Shown here piece by piece: positions 1 to 6,492 of a stretch of 9,515 bases of DNA; the first letter of the stretch is position 1; each line of letters opens with the position of its first letter. Both the position numbers and the translations under genes were made by a program. The notes beneath the pieces are model-generated. The model had not been told where the DNA came from and searched no databases. It worked only from the letters and a program-made list of their open reading frames with translations. The stretch comes from Lachnospiraceae bacterium UBA1778 (GTDB lineage: Bacteria > Bacillota > Clostridia > Lachnospirales > Lachnospiraceae), in assembly GCA_002315255.1 (NCBI GenBank), contig DCGM01000084.1:6163-15677 (forward strand), read 5' to 3'.

Positions 1-302
1 CGGTCCGGATCCTGAGTCATTCCGGCAGCACCGACTGCGTTTTTATCGTTCGCGACTTCATTAAGAATCAGGTCGAAGTCAATATCATTGATCTCAAGCT
101 TATAGCCTAACTTATCAGCGATATAATTCATGATGTCGATATCCACACCGACAACTTCGTTTTTCTCATTCAGGTATTCGAACGGAGCGAAACCGGAGTT
201 CGTATAAACCTTCAGGATCTTCGTTTCCTTCGTGCTGCAGCCGGTCAGAACAAGTGCAGCAAGCATCATAACAGCAACAAATAAAGCAACCAGTTTTTTC
301 AT
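1..302 (-). CDS. Amino-acid-type ABC transporter substrate-binding lipoprotein, family 3 (3' part missing)
   Basis: This is the N-terminal 100 residues of a solute-binding protein of the bacterial extracellular family 3 (SBP_bac_3), the surface receptor of polar amino-acid ABC importers. Seen: a signal peptide starting MKKLVALFVAVMM, then a lipobox LTGC with Cys22 as the probable lipidation site. The mature part begins ILKVYTNSGFAPFEY and continues through VVGVDIDIMNYIADKLGY, the usual family 3 opening, where the 'aPFe' segment and the 'G.diDi...ia..lg' helix contribute to ligand binding. The rest of the protein, including the second lobe, lies beyond the left edge, so the ligand cannot be assigned. 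The ATG is chosen because AGAGGAG (310-316 on this strand) sits 7 nt upstream and the signal peptide starts there. It has its own candidate promoter, so it is probably not just the tail of the upstream two-component operon. Confidence 0.9.
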   Translation of the reverse strand, partial: MKKLVALFVAVMMLAALVLTGCSTKETKILKVYTNSGFAPFEYLNEKNEVVGVDIDIMNYIADKLGYKLEINDIDFDLILNEVANDKNAVGAAGMTQDPD

Positions 303-316
303 GTTATTTCTCCTCT

Positions 317-329
317 AAATGGTCCATTT
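317..329. promoter_or_regulatory. 13-bp perfect palindrome in the leader, possible operator
   Basis: AAATGG-T-CCATTT is a perfect palindrome around position 323. It lies just downstream of the predicted transcription start and next to the ribosome binding site (310-316). An overlapping second inverted repeat, GTCCA-TTTCC-TGGAC (322-336), shares part of it. The position would suit a repressor site or a small RNA hairpin controlling the transporter gene. The function is inference; short palindromes also arise by chance in AT-rich leaders. Confidence 0.35.
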
Positions 330-345
330 CCTGGACGGCCTCTAC

Positions 346-374
346 ATAGTAGCATCAGTAGAAGAAAAAAGCAA
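346..374 (-). promoter_or_regulatory. Sigma-A type promoter of the solute-binding protein gene
   Basis: On the minus strand there is a -35 box TTGCTT (369-374), a 17-nt spacer and a -10 box TACTAT (346-351). The -10 box is preceded by TGC, giving an extended -10 (TGCTACTAT). Transcription would start near 338-340, leaving a leader of about 37 nt before the start codon at 302. The match is by eye. Confidence 0.65.
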
Positions 375-448
375 GAGGAAAAATGAATAATTTTGCGAAA
401 ATTTGCAGAAAAATGCAGAAATCACGTAAATTATTTTAAAGAAGCGGT

Positions 449-478
449 ATAAAAATACAAAAAATACGTTTAACGCAT
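449..478 (-). terminator. Weak intrinsic terminator at the end of the histidine kinase gene
   Basis: Reading the minus strand, ATGCGT-TAA-ACGTAT can form a 6-bp stem (one G-U pair). Its loop is the kinase's own TAA stop codon. It is followed directly by a U-rich run (TTTTTTGTATTTTTAT). The stem is short and AT-rich, so termination may be partial. Its position between the kinase and the separately promoted lipoprotein gene supports the call. Confidence 0.45.
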
Positions 479-1855
479 ATCCGCCGTCAGCGAGAAGATA
501 AACTCAGTCCCGACATTGGGGGCAGAGATGACGTCGATTTTCTCTTTATGCGCCTGAATAATCTCGCGCACAATCGACAGACCGAGTCCAGTTCCTTTCT
601 TATCGCGTCCGCGGGAGGAGTCCGTTTTATAGAAACGGTCCCAGATCTTGTTCAGGTTCTCCTTCTCAATGCCACAGCCGTGGTCAGCCACGGAAACGAA
701 AACCTTGTCGCCGAGAAGCTTCGTGGAGAGGTCCACTGTCGAGCCGGTTTCGGAGAACTTGATTGCATTGTCGACGAGGTTATAGATGACCTGCTGAATA
801 CGTGCACGGTCAGCAGAAACATTCTGATGGACAGTCTCAAAGGTCAGACAGAAGGTCAGGTCTTTTTCATTGACGGCGCCTTCGAAGGTCGGGAGGACTT
901 CGCGGATCAGGTCATTAACATCAAAAGAGGACTTCGAAAGACGGATGCCGTTTTCGAGCTGGGTCATATCGAGAAGACCGTTCGCAAGCTTCTGAAGCCG
1001 CTCGGTTTCATTTAAGACGACGCCGAAATATTTGTCCTGCATCTCGGGAGGAATGGTGCCATCCTGCATCGCGCCGATATAGCCCCGGATGGAAGTAAGC
1101 GGAGAGCGGAAATCGTGCGAGATGTTCGCGATAAACTTGTGCTGCGCCTCGGCATTCTCATTGAGCTGGTGCGCGAGCTCCTCTTCTGAGCGGGCGATTT
1201 CTCCGAGCTCGTCGCGCCGTTTCGGCAGCGGATTCGGAAAAGTATGGTTTTCGTTACAGTATTCAAGCCCCGCTTTGCGGATCTTCCGGATCGGGCGCGT
1301 GATGAGGAAGTCCATGAAGATCGCGAAGAGAATCAGAAGGCCGCTCATGAAAAAATACATGATATATGCGAAAAGCTGCATCTGATCGGTGGCTTTCTGA
1401 ATCGAGGAAACCGGATAATGGAGGACTACATATCCCTGCGGGATGACGACCACCGCCAGCGGCACAAAGACGCTGAGCGTATCCTCGCTCCGTGTTCCGT
1501 AAAAATCGCCTTCCATATAATATCCTTTGATCGCGTCTGACGGTGTATAAGGAATCAGATTCTTAAGGTCAGGCTTCTGCCCGGAATGGGAGAGGAGCTC
1601 GCCTTTTACGCTCAGAACCCAGATGTCAGTTTCTGTAGTATATGCGATCGATTCGAGAAGTGAGCGCTGGATATTCCCGTTATTCGCCTTATAGGAGGCC
1701 GCAATGTACTCCGCATCCTTCCGAAGGGAATTGACCTTATCGGAATACTGCTTCTGATAAATCAGGTCATTGCCCCAAAAAGCGAGGAAAAGATATCCTG
1801 CGAGAAGGACGACGATCATCGCCAAAGTGATTTTTACGCGAAGGGAAACCTTCAT
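470..1855 (-). CDS. Membrane sensor histidine kinase (two-component system)
   Basis: A 461-residue HisKA-type sensor kinase that would autophosphorylate on a histidine and pass the phosphate to the regulator encoded just upstream. Seen: a membrane segment at about residues 10-29, an extracytoplasmic sensor region at about 30-160, and a second membrane segment at about 162-184. A HAMP linker begins TRPIRKIRKAG (186-). The H-box FIANISHDFRSPLTSIRGY has the phospho-acceptor His247. The ATP-binding domain has the N-box (VIYNLVDNAIKFS, Asn359 and Asn363), G1 (DHGCGI, 391-396), F-box (RFYKTDSS) and G2 (GTGLGLSIV, 421-429). All catalytic boxes are intact, so the enzyme should be active. The start codon overlaps the regulator's stop as ATGA, with GAGGTG (1861-1866) 5 nt upstream, which suggests translational coupling. 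The sensor region matches no ligand-binding fold I can name with confidence, so the signal is unknown. Confidence 0.93.
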   Translation of the reverse strand: MKVSLRVKITLAMIVVLLAGYLFLAFWGNDLIYQKQYSDKVNSLRKDAEYIAASYKANNGNIQRSLLESIAYTTETDIWVLSVKGELLSHSGQKPDLKNLIPYTPSDAIKGYYMEGDFYGTRSEDTLSVFVPLAVVVIPQGYVVLHYPVSSIQKATDQMQLFAYIMYFFMSGLLILFAIFMDFLITRPIRKIRKAGLEYCNENHTFPNPLPKRRDELGEIARSEEELAHQLNENAEAQHKFIANISHDFRSPLTSIRGYIGAMQDGTIPPEMQDKYFGVVLNETERLQKLANGLLDMTQLENGIRLSKSSFDVNDLIREVLPTFEGAVNEKDLTFCLTFETVHQNVSADRARIQQVIYNLVDNAIKFSETGSTVDLSTKLLGDKVFVSVADHGCGIEKENLNKIWDRFYKTDSSRGRDKKGTGLGLSIVREIIQAHKEKIDVISAPNVGTEFIFSLTADMR

Positions 1856-2559
1856 TTGCGCACCTCGAACTTATAGCCGACACCCCAGACGGTCGCAATC
1901 GCCCAGTCCGCATGGTCGGCGATTTTTTCACGGACACGCTTTACATGAACATCGACAGTACGGGTATCGCCCGCGTAATCATATCCCCAGATGCTTTCCA
2001 AAAGCTGTTCGCGTGTAAAGACCTGGTTCGGGGATTTCGCGAGGAAAAAGAGCAGTTCCAATTCCTTCGGCGGCATATCGACCGTGTGGCCGAGATAAGT
2101 CACGTCGTAGTTCGTCATATTGATAATAAGACCGTCGTATTCCACCGTTTCAGGCGCGTTCTGCTGAACCGCCGCAGGCGTATGCGCGCTGGCTGAACGG
2201 CGGAGGATCGCTTTCACGCGGGCCACAAGCTCCTTCGAATCGAACGGTTTGATCATATAGTCGTCCGCACCGAGCTCGAGACCGAGAACCTTATCGAAAA
2301 CTTCGCCCTTGGCCGAAAGCATGATAATCGGGCAGTCAGAATTCTGACGGATCTCGCGGCAGACCTGATAACCGTCTTTTCCCGGAAGCATCAGATCCAG
2401 AAGGACGATATCCGGCTCGAAAAGATGGAATTCGCGGACTGCGGATTCGCCATCATGAACCATTTTCGTTTCGTAGCATTCTTTAATGAGATATAAAGAG
2501 ATCAGCTCCGCAATGTTCTCGTCATCGTCGACGATTAAGACTTTCTGTCGGTCAGCCAT
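1852..2559 (-). CDS. OmpR/PhoB-family response regulator
   Basis: A 235-residue two-domain transcription factor, the usual length for the family. The receiver domain (about 4-120) shows the acidic pair Asp11/Asp12, phospho-acceptor Asp55 in IVLLDLMLPGKDG, the switch Ser82 in MLSAKG and Lys104 in MIKPF. A linker rich in Ala, Gln and Pro (about 122-138) leads to a winged-helix DNA-binding domain (about 139-234). This carries MPPKELELLFFLA, the REQLLESIWGYDY segment and the recognition helix RTVDVHVKRVREKI, ending in the wing VWGVGYKFE. Its ribosome binding site AAAGGGG (2564-2570) abuts the mutS2 stop codon, so it is very probably cotranscribed with mutS2. It overlaps the kinase gene by 4 nt, making the two a cognate pair. 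Target genes cannot be read from the sequence; the lipoprotein gene downstream of the pair is one candidate. Confidence 0.95.
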   Translation of the reverse strand: MADRQKVLIVDDDENIAELISLYLIKECYETKMVHDGESAVREFHLFEPDIVLLDLMLPGKDGYQVCREIRQNSDCPIIMLSAKGEVFDKVLGLELGADDYMIKPFDSKELVARVKAILRRSASAHTPAAVQQNAPETVEYDGLIINMTNYDVTYLGHTVDMPPKELELLFFLAKSPNQVFTREQLLESIWGYDYAGDTRTVDVHVKRVREKIADHADWAIATVWGVGYKFEVRK

Positions 2560-2570
2560 AAAACCCCTTT

Positions 2571-4925
2571 CTATTTAAAAACTGCAATCGTAACACCGGC
2601 ATCGCCCTCACCGAACTCACCGAGATGGAACTCTTTCACATAGGAAAGCTTCTTCAGATGGTTTTGAACCGCATTACGCAGGATGCCGGAGCCTTTTCCG
2701 TGCACAATGCGTGCGGACGGGAGATGTGCGAGGTAAGCGTCATCGAGATACTTGTCGAGCTCCGGAAGCGCCTCGTCCACCGTCTTTCCGATGAGATTGA
2801 TCTCCGAGGAAATGGAGGACGCCTTTGAGAACGTCCCGTATCCGCCGCTGACTTTCTTACCGTTCACCTTAACGGTCTCTTCTTCCAGCTTCTCTACATC
2901 GCTCACATGGACGAGTGAGCGGAGGATGCCCATCTGGACGTAGAGATTTCCCTTTGCGTCCGGGAGAGTCGAAACCGTACCTTTTAAATTCATGGTCAGG
3001 ACCATAACGCTGTCGCCGACCCGGAGCGCATCCGGAGACGTATTGCCTTTTCGGACGGCCTTTGGAGCTTCCGGCCCGCGGTTTTCATTGAGCATTTCGC
3101 GCGTCTTCTGGCGGACCTGTTCTAATTCACGGACATCATTGCCGGATTTATTCAAGGCGCGGATCGTTTCATCGACCTGCTCCTTCGCACTCTGAAGGAT
3201 ATCTGCAGCTTCTTTCCGGGCCTTCGCAAGAATCTTCTGACGCTGCTCTTCGAGACCGGATTCCTGCTTTTCCAGGTCTTCCTTCATCCGCTTCGCTTCT
3301 GATTTCAGCTGGCCGACCATCGATTTGTCGCGCTCGAGCTTTCGCCGGGAAGCATCGAGACTGCGGATGACATCCTCGAACCGTTCCGCGCTCTCGTCAA
3401 TCTGACCGCCGGCTTCATCAATGATAAACCCGGGAAGTCCGAGGCGCCGCGAAATAGCGAAGGCGTTCGATTTGCCGGGAATGCCGATTAAAAGCCGATA
3501 AGTCGGGCTCAAAGTGGCGAGATCAAATTCGCAGGAAGCGTTTTCCACGCCGTCGGTAGAAAGCGCGAAAAGCTTAAGCTCCGAATAATGGGTAGTCGCC
3601 ATCGTGCGGACCTGCATCCGAAGAAGGAAATTTAAAATCGCGATGGCTAACGCAGCGCCTTCCTGAGGGTCCGTGCCGGAGCAGAGCTCATCTAAAAGAA
3701 CGAACGAATCACCGTCCGCCTTATCGAGAATCCGCACAATATTCTTCATATGAGATGAGAACGTGGACAGATTCTGCTCAATCGACTGCTCATCGCCGAT
3801 ATCCGCATAGATTTCCGTAAAAATACCAAGCCCGGACGCTTCTGCCGCCGGGATGTGAAGACCCGCCTGGCCCATCAGCTGCAAAAGGCCTGCCGTCTTC
3901 AGGGAGACTGTTTTTCCGCCCGTGTTCGGACCGGTGATAATCAGATGATAGAAGTCAGAGCCGAGCCGGATATCGACCGGAACGACGCGGTCCTTCTGTA
4001 AAAGCGGATGCCGCGCCTGCTTAAGATCTAAGGCGTGATTTAAATTGAATACCGGCCGCGTCGCCTTCATATCGCGGGCTAAAGACGCCTTCGCGAAGAC
4101 AAAATCGAGATGGGAAAGCGTTTTTAAATCGGCCTCAAGAGCACCCGTATGGTCAGCTGCTTTCGCAGAAAGCGTCGCGAGAATGGCTTCGATTTCCTTC
4201 TCTTCGTCGATTTCCAGCTGCCGGATTTCATTGTTCAGCCGGACGACGCTCATCGGTTCAATGAAAACGGTGGAGCCGGAGCCGGATTCGTCATGAATCA
4301 TTCCGGGAACCTGCGCACGGAACTCGCTCTTTACCGGAATACAGTAGCGGCCGTTCCGCTGGGTGATCACATTGTCACGAAGATAAGAGCCCTGCGAAAC
4401 GAGGAGCGAATTTAACTCGGAGCGGATTTTAGCTGCGGCAGACTGCATTTTCCGACGGATTGATTTCAGCGTCGGAGACGCGTCGTCTGCAATCTCTTCT
4501 TCTGAAAGGATACAGCGTTCTATCTCCTTCCGAAGATCATTGACCGGATCGAGCGCGGAGAAATAAGTGTCTAATACGTCATCGGCCTCATGGTCTTCGC
4601 GCTTCGCCCCGAAGGTCTTTACGCGTGAAGCGGTCTGAAGGAGGGCGCCGATATTGAGAAGTTCGACGATTCCTAAGTTTGCGCCGACATTTAAGCGGAG
4701 CAGCGACTCGCGGATATCACGCGCGCCGGAGCAGGAAAGCGAGCCATAGCGGAACAGACGGGAAAGTGCCGCAGAAGTCTCTTCCTGAGCGCGCTCAACG
4801 TCAAAAACAACATCCATCGGAAGAAGGTTCTCCGCCTCTTCGCGACCGATCGGCGTCTGGCATTTATCGGCAAGCATTTCCCGTATTTTTACATATTCTA
4901 ATGTGGTTAAAACTTTGGTATTCAT
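2571..4925 (-). CDS. mutS2: Endonuclease MutS2 (MutS-like ATPase with C-terminal Smr domain)
   Basis: A 784-residue MutS2, close to the family's usual size. MutS2 lacks the mismatch-recognition domain of MutS and is tied to suppression of recombination and, in Bacillus, to rescue of collided ribosomes. Seen, in order: an N-terminal core and lever region, then the ATPase with Walker A ITGPNTGGKT (about 330-339), Walker B VLLDEL (about 409-414), the signature SGTDPQEGAALA and the switch ATTHYSELK with His446. Next come a long charged coiled coil (about 510-615), a KOW-like segment (about 633-675, VGDSVMVL...LKGTVSTL) and the Smr domain (about 708-784) with HGKGSGILR. The usual LDLR motif of the Smr domain reads INLIG here. 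The start is placed at MNTKVLTTLEY because the in-frame ATG 75 nt upstream lies ahead of the -35 box. The ribosome binding site (AGGA, 3 nt before the ATG) is weak and close. Confidence 0.95.
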   Translation of the reverse strand: MNTKVLTTLEYVKIREMLADKCQTPIGREEAENLLPMDVVFDVERAQEETSAALSRLFRYGSLSCSGARDIRESLLRLNVGANLGIVELLNIGALLQTASRVKTFGAKREDHEADDVLDTYFSALDPVNDLRKEIERCILSEEEIADDASPTLKSIRRKMQSAAAKIRSELNSLLVSQGSYLRDNVITQRNGRYCIPVKSEFRAQVPGMIHDESGSGSTVFIEPMSVVRLNNEIRQLEIDEEKEIEAILATLSAKAADHTGALEADLKTLSHLDFVFAKASLARDMKATRPVFNLNHALDLKQARHPLLQKDRVVPVDIRLGSDFYHLIITGPNTGGKTVSLKTAGLLQLMGQAGLHIPAAEASGLGIFTEIYADIGDEQSIEQNLSTFSSHMKNIVRILDKADGDSFVLLDELCSGTDPQEGAALAIAILNFLLRMQVRTMATTHYSELKLFALSTDGVENASCEFDLATLSPTYRLLIGIPGKSNAFAISRRLGLPGFIIDEAGGQIDESAERFEDVIRSLDASRRKLERDKSMVGQLKSEAKRMKEDLEKQESGLEEQRQKILAKARKEAADILQSAKEQVDETIRALNKSGNDVRELEQVRQKTREMLNENRGPEAPKAVRKGNTSPDALRVGDSVMVLTMNLKGTVSTLPDAKGNLYVQMGILRSLVHVSDVEKLEEETVKVNGKKVSGGYGTFSKASSISSEINLIGKTVDEALPELDKYLDDAYLAHLPSARIVHGKGSGILRNAVQNHLKKLSYVKEFHLGEFGEGDAGVTIAVFK

Positions 4926-4967
4926 AGTTCCTACATCATACAAAAGTATAGTACTTACATCATACAA
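4923..4967. repeat. 21-bp imperfect direct repeat over the mutS2 leader
   Basis: Two copies, 4923-4943 and 4947-4967, match at 18 of 21 positions with a 24-bp period. On the minus strand each starts TTGTATGATGTA and ends near ACTAT. The upstream copy contains the -10 box TATGAT; the downstream copy runs into the mutS2 start codon and carries a second TATGAT (4935-4940) with no good -35 box at 17 nt. It looks like a small tandem duplication, or a pair of protein-binding sites. Confidence 0.7.
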
Positions 4968-4987
4968 TAAAATAATACCAGTGTCAA
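4959..4987 (-). promoter_or_regulatory. Strong sigma-A promoter of the mutS2 operon
   Basis: On the minus strand a perfect -35 TTGACA (4982-4987) is followed by a 17-nt spacer and -10 TATGAT (4959-4964). Transcription would begin near 4952, giving a short leader of about 27 nt before the mutS2 ATG at 4925. This position rules out translation from the upstream in-frame ATG at 5000 on this transcript. Confidence 0.8.
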
Positions 4988-5021
4988 AAGACAATCGCAT
5001 CTTCGCGCAGGGGGAATCTGC

Positions 5022-5050
5022 TTGTATTTTGACCTGTTCTCGATTATAAT
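5022..5050 (+). promoter_or_regulatory. Sigma-A promoter of the HtrA-like gene
   Basis: A -35 box TTGTAT (5022-5027), a 17-nt spacer and a perfect -10 TATAAT (5045-5050). Transcription would start near 5057, about 19 nt before the ATG at 5076, so the leader is very short and carries little beyond the ribosome binding site. It faces away from the mutS2 promoter, with 34 bp between the two -35 boxes. Confidence 0.75.
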
Positions 5051-5075
5051 CGGAATTACATTGGGGGAGAGTTTG

Positions 5076-6404
5076 ATGGAGAACGAGAACCGCAAAAGAG
5101 AGTTTATCAAAGAGACACTGGTCCCGCCGAAAAAAATCAGGCGGGTGCTTTTGGTGGTTCTGGCAGTAACCGGCGCGGGACTTCTCTTCGGACTGGTGGC
5201 CGGAGCTACCTTCGCCCTCAGCCGGAATATTCTCACAGAGGAAGATCCCGGACAGTCAAAAGCAGCGATCATCATCGCCCGTGATGACGAAACCATAAAG
5301 GAAACCCGCCGTTACCCCGACATTTCCGTACAACCTGAAGACGATGAAACGGCAGAACCGACCGCGCAGACCGGGAGCGAATCAGAATCCGGAAGCGAGG
5401 CGGAGTCGGAAAGCGGAACATCGGATGAAACGAAAGAAGCCGGCTCCGAGCGCGAAAGCATGGAGGAGACCGAGGAACCTAAGACCCGCACAGAAGCGAA
5501 GACCGTTTTCGATTCTGTTCGAAGCAGTTTTACGATCCTTTCCGGCGCCAATGATTACTTGAACGGATCGACAGAAGCGAAACCGCAAAGCGTCGGCGTG
5601 TTTGTCGCAGAAACGGATGAAAGCATCTTAATTCTCGCAGGAAATGAAGTGTTTTCCGAAGCAGACACCCTGTATGCCCGAATCGGGGAAAAGGCCGTCC
5701 CGACCGAGCTGGTCGGACAGGACCGGCGGACCGGGCTCGTCGTCCTTCAGATTTCCAAGCAGGATGTCGAAACGGAAATCTCCGTGATCACATTGGGAAA
5801 TTCTTATTTGGCATCGGTGGGCGAGCGCGTGTTTATGATCGGTTCACCGGACCTTCGCGCGATTTCGATCGATGAAGGCCTCATCACTTATATTGAGAAA
5901 GAGGAAAGCGAAACAGACGGTTTCCTCCAGCACTTTTACACGGATATGGAGCGGAGCGTCCACGGGACGGCGGCACTTCTCAATGAGGCCGGCGAGCTGA
6001 TCGGCTGGGTATCGGATTACGCTTGCAGCGACGGAACGGATGCCAATGCAGCCGGCATCAGCCCGCTTAAGTATCTCATTGAAGACCTGTGCACCGGAAA
6101 TCCGACTGCTTATCTCGGAATCCGCTGTATCTCGATCCGGGATGTGGATGCGGAAAAATCCGGCGTGCCGGAGGGGTATTACGTCATCGAAGTGGAAGAA
6201 AACAGTCCTGCATATCAGGCAGGAATCCAGCCGGGCGACCGCCTCGTGGGAATCAATCATCTTTCCGCCGGCAGCGGCCAGTTCCTGGTCAAACGGATGG
6301 ACGGGATGGAAGCCGGGGAAACGGTGAATATCACCTTGATCCGAAGATCAGGAGAGGGCTATGTCACCCTGCTGCTGGAAGCGACCGCCGGGGTACGCGA
6401 ATAA
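5076..6404 (+). CDS. Membrane-anchored HtrA/DegP-like (S1C) protein with PDZ domain, probable pseudoprotease
   Basis: A 442-residue HtrA homologue. Seen: a short basic cytoplasmic N-terminus, one membrane segment (about 22-46), an acidic Ser/Glu-rich extracellular linker (about 82-139), a trypsin-like domain (about 143-335) and a PDZ domain (about 345-435: YLGIRC, AYQAGIQPGDRLVGIN, ETVNITLIRR). The HtrA framework is recognisable, but the triad is not. The histidine position (family TNxHV) reads AGNEV with Glu191. The aspartate position (family TDLAVL) reads TGLVVL with Gly220. The serine position (family GNSGGALV) falls in SVHGTAALLN, near Gly297, with no Ser in place. Known HtrA proteins degrade or chaperone misfolded envelope proteins; here a binding, scaffold or regulatory role is inferred. 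The start at 5076 has an excellent site, GGGGGAGAG, 4 nt upstream, and the earlier in-frame ATG at 5022 lies inside the -35 box. Alignment is by eye. Confidence 0.85.
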   Translation: MENENRKREFIKETLVPPKKIRRVLLVVLAVTGAGLLFGLVAGATFALSRNILTEEDPGQSKAAIIIARDDETIKETRRYPDISVQPEDDETAEPTAQTGSESESGSEAESESGTSDETKEAGSERESMEETEEPKTRTEAKTVFDSVRSSFTILSGANDYLNGSTEAKPQSVGVFVAETDESILILAGNEVFSEADTLYARIGEKAVPTELVGQDRRTGLVVLQISKQDVETEISVITLGNSYLASVGERVFMIGSPDLRAISIDEGLITYIEKEESETDGFLQHFYTDMERSVHGTAALLNEAGELIGWVSDYACSDGTDANAAGISPLKYLIEDLCTGNPTAYLGIRCISIRDVDAEKSGVPEGYYVIEVEENSPAYQAGIQPGDRLVGINHLSAGSGQFLVKRMDGMEAGETVNITLIRRSGEGYVTLLLEATAGVRE

Positions 6405-6421
6405 GCGGGAAGGCCCGCAGA
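6404..6421. repeat. 18-bp hairpin repeat, copy 1
   Basis: AGCGGGAAGGCCCGCAGA begins on the last base of the HtrA-like gene's stop codon. It can fold as GCGGG-AAGG-CCCGC. No U-tract follows, so it is not a standard terminator. An identical copy lies 44 bp downstream. Confidence 0.8.
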
Positions 6422-6447
6422 TCACGAAGGGCGAGAATGTCGGAAAC

Positions 6448-6465
6448 AGCGGGAAGGCCCGCAGA
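6448..6465. repeat. 18-bp hairpin repeat, copy 2
   Basis: Exact second copy of AGCGGGAAGGCCCGCAGA with the same 5-bp stem and AAGG loop, 13 bp ahead of the exoribonuclease gene's ribosome binding site. The 26 bp between copies is not repeated. Possible roles are mRNA processing or stability between the two genes, or a dispersed genomic repeat; none can be chosen from this window. Confidence 0.8.
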
Positions 6466-6492
6466 AATGAAAGATAGAAGGGAATTGAAAGA

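Noticed and set aside
548..1015. Open frame of 155 codons on the plus strand
   Set aside because: It is antisense to the conserved ATPase domain of the histidine kinase and shows no recognisable motif.
4926..5000. 25-residue N-terminal extension of MutS2 from the ATG at 5000
   Set aside because: It lies upstream of or within the TTGACA/TATGAT promoter, consists partly of a duplicated motif, and the family normally starts near MNTKVLTTLEY.
5022..5075. 18-residue extension of the HtrA-like protein from the GTG/ATG-type start at 5022
   Set aside because: It covers the -35 and -10 boxes of the gene's own promoter, and the ATG at 5076 has a much better ribosome binding site.
5844..6260. Open frame of 138 codons on the minus strand
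   Set aside because: It is antisense to the HtrA-like protease and PDZ domains, whose protein features are clear.
6404..6465. Repeat pair as a minimal CRISPR array
   Set aside because: Only two 18-bp units, no cas genes, and the unit is a simple GC hairpin between genes.
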